In this document: positions 44,325-51,600 of the stretch, piece after piece
Position numbering within the stretch: position 1 is the stretch's first letter
Layout: every line of letters begins with the position of its first letter
DNA from: JAFDVL01 sp964631865
GTDB lineage: Bacteria; Acidobacteriota; Blastocatellia; RBC074
Reading direction: 5' to 3'
DNA: 64,000 nucleotides
Assembly (NCBI GenBank): GCA_964631865.1
Contig: CAZWAK010000020.1
Span: 1 to 64,000 of the forward strand
Made by a program: the position numbers and the translations under genes
Notes under the pieces: model-generated
What the model was told of the DNA's origin: nothing
Seen by the model: the letters and a program-made list of their open reading frames with translations, nothing else
The model's database searches: none

Positions 44325-44981
44325 ATGAAGGTTTGCGAATATCGTTATCTCGGTCGCACCCCTTACGCCGAAGCTTTAGCGTTGCAACAAGCACTGCACG
44401 ATGCGCGCAAGCGTGACGAAGTTTCGGACACGCTGCTCTTGCTCGAACATCCGCACGTCATTACACTGGGGCGCGGAGCGAATCGCGCGAATATTCTCGC
44501 CGATGAGCAGACGCGCGCCGCGAAGCACGTCGAATTATTTGAAACGGGTCGCGGCGGCGATGTTACCTATCACGGGCCAGGGCAGCTCGTCGGCTATCCC
44601 ATCATCAACTTAGCGCCGGATCGTCAGGATGTGCGCCGTTACGTGCGCGACATCCAGGAGGTACTCGTGCGCACCGCGCGGGACTTCGGCGTCGAGGCCG
44701 AACCGCGCGGCGGGGAATATGTGGGCGTTTGGGTCGGTGATGACAAGCTCGCGGCCATCGGCATTCGCATTTCGCGTTGGGTGACGATGCACGGCTTCGC
44801 CTTCAATGTCTCGACCGATTTAGATTACTTCAACCTCATCATTCCTTGCGGCATCGCCGCTCACGGTGTAACCTCACTCGAAAAAATTCTTGGAGAAACA
44901 ATCGCACTCGAAGCCGTCGCCGAAGCCGTCACGAAACATTTCGGCGATGTATTTCAACGTGAAATCGTCAGTCGTTCGTAG
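44325..44981 (+). CDS. lipB: Octanoyl-[acyl-carrier-protein]:protein N-octanoyltransferase
   Basis: The 218-residue enzyme transfers octanoate from ACP to lipoyl domains, the first step of lipoate synthesis. LLLEHPHVITLGRGAN, GRGGDVTYHGPGQLVGYPI, VWVGDDKLAAIGIRISRWVTMHGFAFNV (Lys141) and LIIPCGI with catalytic Cys175 are all present. The last residues and TAG stop fall in the left arm of the next palindrome. There is no conventional Shine-Dalgarno sequence; the start follows the right arm of the upstream palindrome. Confidence 0.94.
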   Translation: MKVCEYRYLGRTPYAEALALQQALHDARKRDEVSDTLLLLEHPHVITLGRGANRANILADEQTRAAKHVELFETGRGGDVTYHGPGQLVGYPIINLAPDRQDVRRYVRDIQEVLVRTARDFGVEAEPRGGEYVGVWVGDDKLAAIGIRISRWVTMHGFAFNVSTDLDYFNLIIPCGIAAHGVTSLEKILGETIALEAVAEAVTKHFGDVFQREIVSRS

Positions 44982-45043
44982 TCCGTCGTCAGTTGGTTTC
45001 CAGACGAGGGCTACTGGCAACTGACAACGGACAACGGACAATC
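44965..45043. repeat. Heptamer-arm palindrome at the lipB end (TCGTCAG / CAACGGA)
   Basis: The left heptads TCGTCAG, TCGTTCG, TAGTCCG, TCGTCAG (44965-44992) include the lipB stop. The right heptads are CAACTGA, CAACGGA, CAACGGA (45018-45038), then CAATC and ATG 45044. The loop holds a CCAG/CTGG core dyad. Confidence 0.82.
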
Positions 45044-46342
45044 ATGCCCAATAAATTCAAACTCTCCCTGACACATCAAATCTTCATCGGGCTGGGGCTT
45101 GGCATTCTGATCGGCGCGATGATTCATTACCTTTTTGACAGCAACCCACACGCCAAAGAACAAGCTATTCAATGGGTGCGCGTGCTGAGCCGCATCTTCC
45201 TGAGCCTCATCAAACTCATCATCGCCCCGCTGATTTTCTCGACGCTCGTCGTCGGCATCGCGGGCGCGGGCAGCATCAAAGCCGTCGGGCGCATCGGGAT
45301 GAAGGCGATGGCCTATTTCACGTTTGCGACAATGTTGGCGCTCGTGATCGGCTTAGTTGCCGTCAACATCACACGTCCCGGCGATGGCGTGAATCTGCCG
45401 AACGAACAAAGCGCCGAAGCCAAAGAGATCGCCGAACGCGCAGGCAAAATGACGCCACAGGATCACATCGTCACGATCTTTCCGACCAGCATCATCAAAG
45501 CGATGGCCGACAACGAAGTGTTGCAGATCGTCGTGTTCAGTTTGCTGTTTGCCGTCGCAGTCGCAGGCATCGGCGAGAAAGGCCGCCCGATGGTCGCGTG
45601 GTGCGAATCGTTGTCGGAGGCGATGTTCAAGTTCACGGCGTATGTCATGAACTTCGCGCCCTGGGGCGTGGGCGCGGCAATGGCCGTCACGGTCGGCAAC
45701 AAAGGCTTGGGCGTGCTCATCAACTTGGGCAATATGATCCTGACGTTGTATGCCGCGTTGGCCGTGTTCATCCTGATCGTGCTCGTGCCCATCGCCTTCC
45801 TCATTCGCCTGCCCTTCAAACGCTTCTTCCAACTCGTCAAAGAACCCGCGATGCTGGCGTTCACGACGACGTCGAGCGAATCGGCGTTTCCCAAAGCACT
45901 CGAAAACATGGAACGCTTAGGCGTGCCGCGTCGCATCGTGAGTTTTATTTTGCCGCTCGGTTACAGCTTCAATCTCGACGGCTCGACGTTGTATTTATCG
46001 CTGGCCGCGATGTTCGTTGCGCAAGCCGCCAACAAACCGCTTTCGATCTCGCAGCAAATCATTATGCTGTTGACGCTGATGCTTTCGACCAAAGGCATCG
46101 CCGCCGTGCCGCGCGCGTCGTTAGTCGTGTTGGCTGGCACGCTCGCGCAATTCGATTTGCCGCTCGAAGGCATTGCAGTGATTCTCGGCGTTGACGAATT
46201 GATGGATATGGCGCGCACGGCAACGAATGTGATCGGCAATTGTTTGGCGACGGCGGTGGTCGCGCGCTGGGAAGGCGAATTCAACGATGCGGGTAATGAG
46301 GTTGTGGCCCCCATTGATCCTGCGACCGTTTCGCATCATTAA
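45044..46342 (+). CDS. Dicarboxylate/amino acid:cation symporter (DAACS), first copy
   Basis: In this 432-residue inner-membrane transporter, N-terminal TM1 is HQIFIGLGLGILIGAMIHYLF. The helical-hairpin motif FTTTSSESAFPKALENMERLGVP is the serine-rich re-entrant loop of the GltP/DctA fold. YSFNLDGSTLYLSLAAMFVAQ corresponds to the NMDGT region, here NLDGS. ELMDMARTATNVIGNCLATAVVARWEGEF carries the substrate-binding Asp/Asn/Arg. The cation and substrate (glutamate, aspartate or C4-dicarboxylate) cannot be fixed. Confidence 0.92.
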   Translation: MPNKFKLSLTHQIFIGLGLGILIGAMIHYLFDSNPHAKEQAIQWVRVLSRIFLSLIKLIIAPLIFSTLVVGIAGAGSIKAVGRIGMKAMAYFTFATMLALVIGLVAVNITRPGDGVNLPNEQSAEAKEIAERAGKMTPQDHIVTIFPTSIIKAMADNEVLQIVVFSLLFAVAVAGIGEKGRPMVAWCESLSEAMFKFTAYVMNFAPWGVGAAMAVTVGNKGLGVLINLGNMILTLYAALAVFILIVLVPIAFLIRLPFKRFFQLVKEPAMLAFTTTSSESAFPKALENMERLGVPRRIVSFILPLGYSFNLDGSTLYLSLAAMFVAQAANKPLSISQQIIMLLTLMLSTKGIAAVPRASLVVLAGTLAQFDLPLEGIAVILGVDELMDMARTATNVIGNCLATAVVARWEGEFNDAGNEVVAPIDPATVSHH

Positions 46343-46366
46343 CTCTAACTATAGACTTCAAGAAAT

Positions 46367-46462
46367 GAACCACGAAGAAACGAAGAGCACGAAGAGGAGA
46401 AGCGCAGAATTTATTGAACTTTCTGTGGCTCCTTCGTGTTCTTTGTGATCTTCGTGGTGAAA
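46367..46462. repeat. Nonamer-arm palindrome (ACCACGAAG type) between the two symporters
   Basis: The left arm contains ACCACGAAG, an AAACGAAG variant, AGCACGAAG and AGGAGAAG. The right arm (46430-46462) is the complement of ACCACGAAG, ATCACAAAG, AACACGAAG. The same 9-nt unit as the element at 29138, 17 kb away. Confidence 0.82.
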
Positions 46463-46500
46463 TGCTTTTTCTTGACCTCTATACACCAAAGGAGACTCGC

Positions 46501-47865
46501 ATGAGCTTCAACGATGAAACCGTCGGCCCGCCGATTGATCGCGGCGACGAAACCACCAGCGATACGCGCGGCCTGGCGTTGCACACCAAGATATTGATTG
46601 GTCTGGCAATCGGCGCAGTGCTCGGCGTCACCGCAAATTTGACTGTCGCATCAAGCCCCTGGCTCGCCTGGACGCTGAAAAATATTGCCGATCCGCTGGG
46701 GCAGATTTTTTTGCGCATGCTGTTTATGGTCGTCGTGCCGCTGGTCTTCACGTCGCTGGCATTGGGCGTCGCGCAACTCGGCGATTTGCGCAAACTGGGG
46801 CGCATCGGCTTGCGCGTGGCGATTTATTTCGTCGTGGTCTCCATCGTCGCGGCAGTGATCGGGCTGGTGCTGGTCAACGTTTTCAAGCCGGGCGAAGGCT
46901 TCTCGCCCGAAGTGCAGCAACAGTTGATGGCTGCCTACAGCGACGAAGCGCAGAAGCGGCAGCAACAAGCGACCGAGGGCGGCTTCGGCATCAGCACCTT
47001 CATCAACATTGTGCCGCGCAACCCGATTCAAGCTGCCGCGAACACGGACATGCTGGCGGTGATTTTCTTTGCGCTCATCTTTGGCATCGCGTTGACGTTG
47101 ATTCCGGGCGAGAAAGCCGACCCCGTGATGCGCGTGCTGGACGGCGTCAGCGAAGCCATCATCCGCATCGTCGGGATGGCCATGCAAATCGCGCCTTTCG
47201 CCGTCGCGGCCTTGATTTTCGCTACGACGGCGCGCTTCGGCTGGGGCTTGCTCAGGAGTCTGCTGTCCTACGCGCTGATCGTGTTGGCGGGCTTGTTCAT
47301 TCATCAATTCGGCGTCTTTGCGCTGCTGCTCAAGTTTTTGGTCAAGCTCAACCCGCTCACGTTTTATCGCAAGATCACACCTGTGATGGTGACAGCGTTT
47401 TCCACGAGTTCCTCGAACGCGACGTTGCCGACCTCAATCAAAACCGCCGAAGAAGAGTTGGGCGTGCCGCCGCAAATCACGGGCTTCGTGTTGCCGCTTG
47501 GCGCAACGATGAATATGAACGGCACGGCGTTGTTTGAGGGCGTGACGTGCGTCTTCCTCGCGCAAGTGTTCGGTGTGGAGTTAAGTCTCGGCCAGCAATT
47601 GATCGTCATTGCGCTGTCGGTGCTGATGGCGATTGGCGCGGCGGGCGTGCCCGGCGGTTCGTTGCCACTGCTGATGATTGTGCTCAGTACCATTGGCGTG
47701 CCGCCCGGCGGCATTGCTATCATCCTCGGCATTGACCGCATCCTCGATATGTCGCGCACCGTCCCGAACGTCACGGGCGATTTGACCTGTGCCTGTTACA
47801 TCGCGCGCACCGAAGGCGTAGATTTACTCGCCGCTCCGCAGCCCGCGCATTCGGTGGCGGATTAG
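46501..47865 (+). CDS. Dicarboxylate/amino acid:cation symporter (DAACS), second copy
   Basis: The 454-residue paralogue of the preceding transporter has a ~30-residue polar N-extension. It has the FSTSSSNATLPTSIKTAEEELGVP hairpin, LGATMNMNGTALFEGVTCVFLAQ (classic NMNGT) and GIDRILDMSRTVPNVTGDLTCACYIARTEG motifs. A strong AAAGGAG lies before ATG 46501. The two copies are too different to be a recent duplication; the present pair may have different substrates or cations. Confidence 0.93.
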   Translation: MSFNDETVGPPIDRGDETTSDTRGLALHTKILIGLAIGAVLGVTANLTVASSPWLAWTLKNIADPLGQIFLRMLFMVVVPLVFTSLALGVAQLGDLRKLGRIGLRVAIYFVVVSIVAAVIGLVLVNVFKPGEGFSPEVQQQLMAAYSDEAQKRQQQATEGGFGISTFINIVPRNPIQAAANTDMLAVIFFALIFGIALTLIPGEKADPVMRVLDGVSEAIIRIVGMAMQIAPFAVAALIFATTARFGWGLLRSLLSYALIVLAGLFIHQFGVFALLLKFLVKLNPLTFYRKITPVMVTAFSTSSSNATLPTSIKTAEEELGVPPQITGFVLPLGATMNMNGTALFEGVTCVFLAQVFGVELSLGQQLIVIALSVLMAIGAAGVPGGSLPLLMIVLSTIGVPPGGIAIILGIDRILDMSRTVPNVTGDLTCACYIARTEGVDLLAAPQPAHSVAD

Positions 47866-48005
47866 CAGAGTCGTCCGTGACCTGCGGCGCGCGCCCGTCG
47901 AAAGCAATGCCTGGATGCAGGAGATTGAATTTCCGACGAGCGATTTCGGGTGAATGATTCCGTTTGAGAAAATCGCGCCATCGCAAGTCAAGGAGCCAAA
48001 TTGAA

Positions 48006-48572
48006 ATGGGGGCATCGTTAGCCAGCAAGTACAAAAAATCTCTGACGGAGCAATGGGCGCTTCGTTTCAAGACGATTCATCCCGATGGCGATAATTACGA
48101 TGGCCTGGTAACGCACATCAAGTCGGATTTCATTGTCATTCGAGCGGAGCGGGATTTTGAATTCGATGGGGTCATCATTTTGCCGAAGCGCGTCATCAAA
48201 GGCTATCGTGACAATCGTTACGATGAGTGTTGCAACAAAATCCTTCGACAGAATGGGCAAATCGGAAAGTTGAAAACGCCGCATTGGCTGAATAACTGTG
48301 ACTCTATCTTTGACGTGCTGACAGCCATGCAAAAAAGGAACATTTGGCCTGCCGTTGAAATGCTGCGCGATGAAGGCAAAGATTCAGCCTTTTATATCGG
48401 GCCGCTTGAAGGCGTTTATGAAGATTCTTTTTATCTTCACTGCTATGACGCAGCGGGCAAGTGGGAAAAGCCTTACTATTTGACCATCGCTAACATTTTC
48501 AGAATCGAATTGGATAGCAAATATTGCAGGCATTTCAATCGTTATATGAAAGCGGTGAATCCTCCAACATAA
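48006..48572 (+). CDS. Orphan AT-richer protein, 188 aa
   Basis: I do not recognise the family. The 188-residue soluble protein begins with a beta-rich segment (YDGLVTHIKSDFIVIRAERDFEFDGVIILPKRVIKGY) that resembles an Sm-like or SH3-like barrel, followed by ~40 helical residues and a second barrel-like segment near the end (SAFYIGPLEGVYEDSFYLHCYDAAGKW, TIANIFRIELDSKYC). AGGAG stands ~11 bases before ATG 48006. It is 24 bases upstream of the next small gene, with matching codon use; the two form a probable unit between the symporters and lipA. Confidence 0.65.
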   Translation: MGASLASKYKKSLTEQWALRFKTIHPDGDNYDGLVTHIKSDFIVIRAERDFEFDGVIILPKRVIKGYRDNRYDECCNKILRQNGQIGKLKTPHWLNNCDSIFDVLTAMQKRNIWPAVEMLRDEGKDSAFYIGPLEGVYEDSFYLHCYDAAGKWEKPYYLTIANIFRIELDSKYCRHFNRYMKAVNPPT

Positions 48573-48596
48573 ACCGGATTTGATGGAGAGGCTTGT

Positions 48597-48905
48597 ATGA
48601 CAGAAGCAGAACTCAAAGCAAAGTGGACACGCGAACATTTTGAGGAAATCAAGGCACAAGGGTTTAGCAGCCCAAGTGAAACATACGAAGATTATCTTGA
48701 AATGCGACGCGAACAAGAAGAACTGCGCGAGCATCAGCTTCAGGAAATCCTTGCTGACTATGGCACGTTACCGCACGAAGAACCGCCCGATATAGACGAA
48801 GAGAATCGTCGTCTGACCATCCGCCAGAAAAAGCTTTCGGAATTCTTTGCTGAATCGCCCCTCGTTGGCGTCGAACTTGATCTCACACGCGATTCTCACT
48901 CGTAA
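48597..48905 (+). CDS. Orphan small acidic protein, 102 aa, with Phd-like C-terminal tail
   Basis: This 102-residue protein is strongly Glu-rich and helical (MREEQEELREHQLQEILADYG). Its end, SEFFAESPLVGVELDLTRD, resembles the toxin-wrapping tail of Phd/YefM antitoxins, but the N-terminal half does not show the Phd DNA-binding fold and no toxin is identifiable nearby. The preceding 188-residue gene is the only partner in view. GGAGAGG precedes ATG 48597. Function unknown. Confidence 0.6.
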   Translation: MTEAELKAKWTREHFEEIKAQGFSSPSETYEDYLEMRREQEELREHQLQEILADYGTLPHEEPPDIDEENRRLTIRQKKLSEFFAESPLVGVELDLTRDSHS

Positions 48906-48928
48906 CTGCACTTCTCCCGATTCGCTGC

Positions 48929-48934
48929 TATAAT
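48929..48934 (+). promoter_or_regulatory. TATAAT box just before lipA
   Basis: A perfect TATAAT lies only eight bases before ATG 48943, so a transcript starting ~7 bases downstream would have almost no leader. The -35 region is poor. Possible leaderless lipA mRNA. Confidence 0.35.
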
Positions 48935-48942
48935 CCCCAGCC

Positions 48943-49887
48943 ATGACAACAGCGAAACAAATTGCACCCAAGCCCAAGTGGTTGAAGATTCGGCTCAACA
49001 CGGGCGGCGAATATCAACAGATCAAACATCTCGTCAACGATCTGAGCCTGCACACCGTGTGTCAGGAAGCGCGTTGCCCGAACATCTATGAATGCTGGTC
49101 GCACGGCACGGCGACGTTCATGATCTCCGGCGAGGTTTGCACGCGGCGTTGTGGCTTTTGCGCGGTCAGCAAAGGCGCGCCCGTTCTGCTCGACCCGCAG
49201 GAACCGCAGCACGTCGCCGAGGCTGTGCGCAAGATGGGCGTCAAGCACGCCGTCATCACCAGCGTGAATCGCGACGATCTGCCCGACGGCGCGGCTTCGC
49301 ATTGGGTCGCCACGATCAATGCCGTGCGCGCGCTGAATCCGCACACGAAAGTCGAAGTGCTGACTCCTGACTTCGAGGGCAACACCACCGCGATGGATAT
49401 GATCTTTGCCGCGCGTCCCGACGTGCTGAATCACAACACCGAAACCGTGCCGCGACTGTATCGCCGGGTGCGCCCGCACGCGAAGTATCACGAATGGACG
49501 ATGATGCTCTTGACGCGCGCGGGCAAGTTCCGCGACGAACACGCACCGCAGATGTTGACGAAGTCGGGCCTTATGGTCGGCTTGGGCGAAACGACTGAAG
49601 AAGTCATCGCCACGATGCGCGATTTGCGGAGCGTGGACTGCGACATCTTGACGATTGGTCAGTATCTGCAACCCGCGCCGAAGCGGTTGAAAGTCGAAAA
49701 ATACTACACGCCGGATGAGTTTGCGGAATTCAAAGCGATGGGCTTGGAGATGGGCTTTCGCTATGTCGAATCGGGGCCGCTCGTGCGGTCAAGTTATCAC
49801 GCGCACGAACATACGGCGGGCGCGCAACCGATTGCGGTGCTGACTCCAAACAAACGCGAATTGCCGGTTCTGAATTTTTCGGCGTAG
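48943..49887 (+). CDS. lipA: Lipoyl synthase (radical SAM)
   Basis: The 314-residue enzyme inserts two sulfurs into octanoyl-lipoyl domains made by LipB. It has the auxiliary-cluster motif TVCQEARCPNIYECW and the radical-SAM CTRRCGFCAVSKG with Cys66/Cys70/Cys73. VITSVNRDDLPDGAASHW, HNTETVPRLYRRVRP, GLMVGLGETTEEV, LTIGQYLQPAPKRL, and C-terminal GPLVRSSYHAHE with the RxxYxA serine ligand are also present. The symporters and two orphan genes separate it from lipB. It is followed closely by a Uma2 gene. Confidence 0.96.
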   Translation: MTTAKQIAPKPKWLKIRLNTGGEYQQIKHLVNDLSLHTVCQEARCPNIYECWSHGTATFMISGEVCTRRCGFCAVSKGAPVLLDPQEPQHVAEAVRKMGVKHAVITSVNRDDLPDGAASHWVATINAVRALNPHTKVEVLTPDFEGNTTAMDMIFAARPDVLNHNTETVPRLYRRVRPHAKYHEWTMMLLTRAGKFRDEHAPQMLTKSGLMVGLGETTEEVIATMRDLRSVDCDILTIGQYLQPAPKRLKVEKYYTPDEFAEFKAMGLEMGFRYVESGPLVRSSYHAHEHTAGAQPIAVLTPNKRELPVLNFSA

Positions 49888-49899
49888 GAGCCAATGGTT

Positions 49900-50460
49900 A
49901 TGACTACGATAGCTCGACGTTGGACATCAGCGGATTTGGCGATGTTGCCGGACGACAACAATCGCTACGAGATCATTGCCGGCGAGTTGTATGTTTCTGG
50001 CCTGCCGCATTACGCGCACCAACGAGCCTGCACTAACATCTGTGGCTTGCTCGGAGAGTTTTCGCGGCAAACCAAGCTGGGCGAACCAGTCTACGGACGG
50101 GGAATTCTTTTTGCCGAAGATGAAGAAGTGATTCCTGACATTGCTTGGGTAAGTCGCCAACGACGCAGCGAGATTTTGGGCGCGGACGGGCATTTTCACG
50201 GTGCGCCCGAATTAACGATTGAAGTGCTTGCCTATTCAGACGCAGACGTGCAACGCGACCGTGAGGCGAAGCTCAACCTCTATGCGCGGCGCGGCGTGGA
50301 TGAATACTGGATCGTGGATTGGAAAGCTCAGCAGGTCGAAGTTTATCGGCGCGTTGCGTCTGTGCTGGAACTGGTCGCCACATTGAGTGCCACAGAGACA
50401 TTAACCTCGCCTCGGCTGCCCGGCTTTAGTTGTCTTGTCGGGGAAATATTCGAGGACTGA
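49900..50460 (+). CDS. Uma2/DUF820 family PD-(D/E)XK-fold protein
   Basis: The 186-residue protein starts TTIARRWTSADLAMLPDDNNRYEIIAGELYV, typical of Uma2 proteins. VIPDIAWVSRQRR carries the PD, and APELTIEVLAYSDADVQRDREAKLNLYARRGVDEYWIVD carries the ExK-like acidic/Lys positions. The family is a restriction-endonuclease fold abundant in cyanobacteria and soil bacteria; its targets are unknown. AGGAG overlapping the lipA stop sits nine bases before ATG 49900; ATG 49894 is too close. Confidence 0.88.
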   Translation: MTTIARRWTSADLAMLPDDNNRYEIIAGELYVSGLPHYAHQRACTNICGLLGEFSRQTKLGEPVYGRGILFAEDEEVIPDIAWVSRQRRSEILGADGHFHGAPELTIEVLAYSDADVQRDREAKLNLYARRGVDEYWIVDWKAQQVEVYRRVASVLELVATLSATETLTSPRLPGFSCLVGEIFED

Positions 50461-50475
50461 CACTTTTACGAATTT

Positions 50476-50706
50476 ATGCCGAATCCGAATGCCAAACAGC
50501 CGCAGAATGTGCCGGGGCGCTTTTATGTGGACACGAATTGTATTGATTGCGATGTCTGCCGCGACTTAGCTGAAAACAATTTCACGCGCCACGATGATGG
50601 CGGCTATTCCTACGTGTACAAACAACCCACCACGCCGGAAGAAGAAGCCCTCTGTCAGGAAGCGTTGGAGGTTTGCCCCGTCGAAGCGATTGGAAAGACT
50701 GCTTAG
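50476..50706 (+). CDS. Small 4Fe-4S ferredoxin
   Basis: The 76-residue one-cluster ferredoxin has the motif CIDCDVCRDLAENNF (CxxCxxC-type), with CQEALEVCP providing the fourth Cys. It resembles the Thermotoga/Pyrococcus-type single-cluster ferredoxins found next to radical-SAM enzymes. Being close to lipA, it could supply electrons to the lipoyl synthase; that is inference. Its stop is directly followed by a heptamer palindrome. Confidence 0.9.
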   Translation: MPNPNAKQPQNVPGRFYVDTNCIDCDVCRDLAENNFTRHDDGGYSYVYKQPTTPEEEALCQEALEVCPVEAIGKTA

Positions 50707-50805
50707 AGTAGACGGTAGACAGTAGACGGTAGACAGTAGGCGGTAGAAGAGCTATCGCGTGACATCGAACTACCGACTACCGTCTACCGTCTACCGTCTA
50801 CTCCT
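50707..50805. repeat. Heptamer-arm palindrome, gene-free copy of the GTAGAC family
   Basis: The left heptads AGTAGAC, GGTAGAC, AGTAGAC, GGTAGAC, AGTAGGC, GGTAGAA (50707-50748) begin just after the ferredoxin stop. The right heptads are TACCGAC, TACCGTC, TACCGTC, TACCGTC, TACTCCT (50771-50805). The loop is only 22 bases. Its two alternating variants (ACGGTAG and ACAGTAG) are exactly those of the element flanking the four-helix-bundle gene 6 kb away. Confidence 0.92.
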
Positions 50806-51472
50806 TCCTCCACACGCTCCCATCCACATACTCAATCCGCTTGATCGCAACCGCGTCCTGATGAAATTGCGACGGGTCTTGAAAGCTCTTGCTGCACACG
50901 GATTCAAATGCCTTGCCGTCGCTGATCGTCACCACTTTGCATTTCATTGCACCTTGCGGCAGCGGTTGTTTGAGCGTTTTTTTGCCACCGGGTTTGATCT
51001 CGGCTTTGCTCGTCACGTCGTAGCGCAACAGCAGCTTGCCGTCTTCATAACGCGGAAAGGCGAAGTCCCAGACGATGGTTTTGATGGCTTTGTCCGAGGT
51101 GTTTTTGAGCGAGAGGTTCACCCACTCGGCCAGATCAATCACGCGAATCGTCGAGCGCAATCTGCCGCCGCTTTTGTCTTCGGGCGCAATCACGCCGCGC
51201 GGGGTGGATTGGTTGTAAGTCGAATTCCCACGATTCGCCTGCGCTGTGCGGCGCGCGATTTTTTCGGCTTCGGTGGGCGGAATCTCCACCGCTTCTGCCG
51301 TGAAGGCGGAAGGCTGACGATCCAGCAGCGGGTAGTAATTGTTGCCGATTTTGAAGCTGATGATTTCGAGCGCAGGCTTGTCAGCGGCTTGGTTCGATTG
51401 CGCGAGGCCAGAAGCGGAAGCGCAAACAACGCTCAGCAAAACTAACCACGACCGGAGTAACAGGCTTCTCAT
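50798..51472 (-). CDS. Secreted protein of unknown function, 224 aa
   Basis: The signal peptide LLLRSWLVLLSVVCASASGLAQ has its predicted cleavage near residue 25. The body has a beta-rich segment (IRVIDLAEWVNLSLKNTSDKAIKTIVWDFAFPRYEDGKLLLRYDVTSKAEIKPGGKKTLKQPLP) resembling an Ig-like or FxLD domain for envelope proteins, and two Cys that may pair. I recognise no catalytic motif. The stop codon is inside the right arm of the adjacent palindrome. The 51473-51541 gap shows nothing. Confidence 0.7.
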   Translation of the reverse strand: MRSLLLRSWLVLLSVVCASASGLAQSNQAADKPALEIISFKIGNNYYPLLDRQPSAFTAEAVEIPPTEAEKIARRTAQANRGNSTYNQSTPRGVIAPEDKSGGRLRSTIRVIDLAEWVNLSLKNTSDKAIKTIVWDFAFPRYEDGKLLLRYDVTSKAEIKPGGKKTLKQPLPQGAMKCKVVTISDGKAFESVCSKSFQDPSQFHQDAVAIKRIEYVDGSVWRKE

Positions 51473-51541
51473 AACTGCTTCCTTTCTGCTGTGGGGAGAT
51501 GATGGCTGCCATCTTACGCCTGCGGTGCGCGAAAGGAAAAG

Positions 51542-51578
51542 AAAAGCTCGCCCGATAAAAAATATCAGGCGAGCTTTT
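51542..51578. terminator. Intrinsic terminator of the Oar-like receptor gene
   Basis: AAAAGCTCGCC (51542-51552) pairs with GGCGAGCTTTT (51568-51578), an 11-bp stem with U-run on either strand. It lies 22 bases beyond the stop of the minus-strand receptor gene. Confidence 0.85.
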
Positions 51579-51600
51579 GAGGAGGTGCTAAGCCGAAAGC

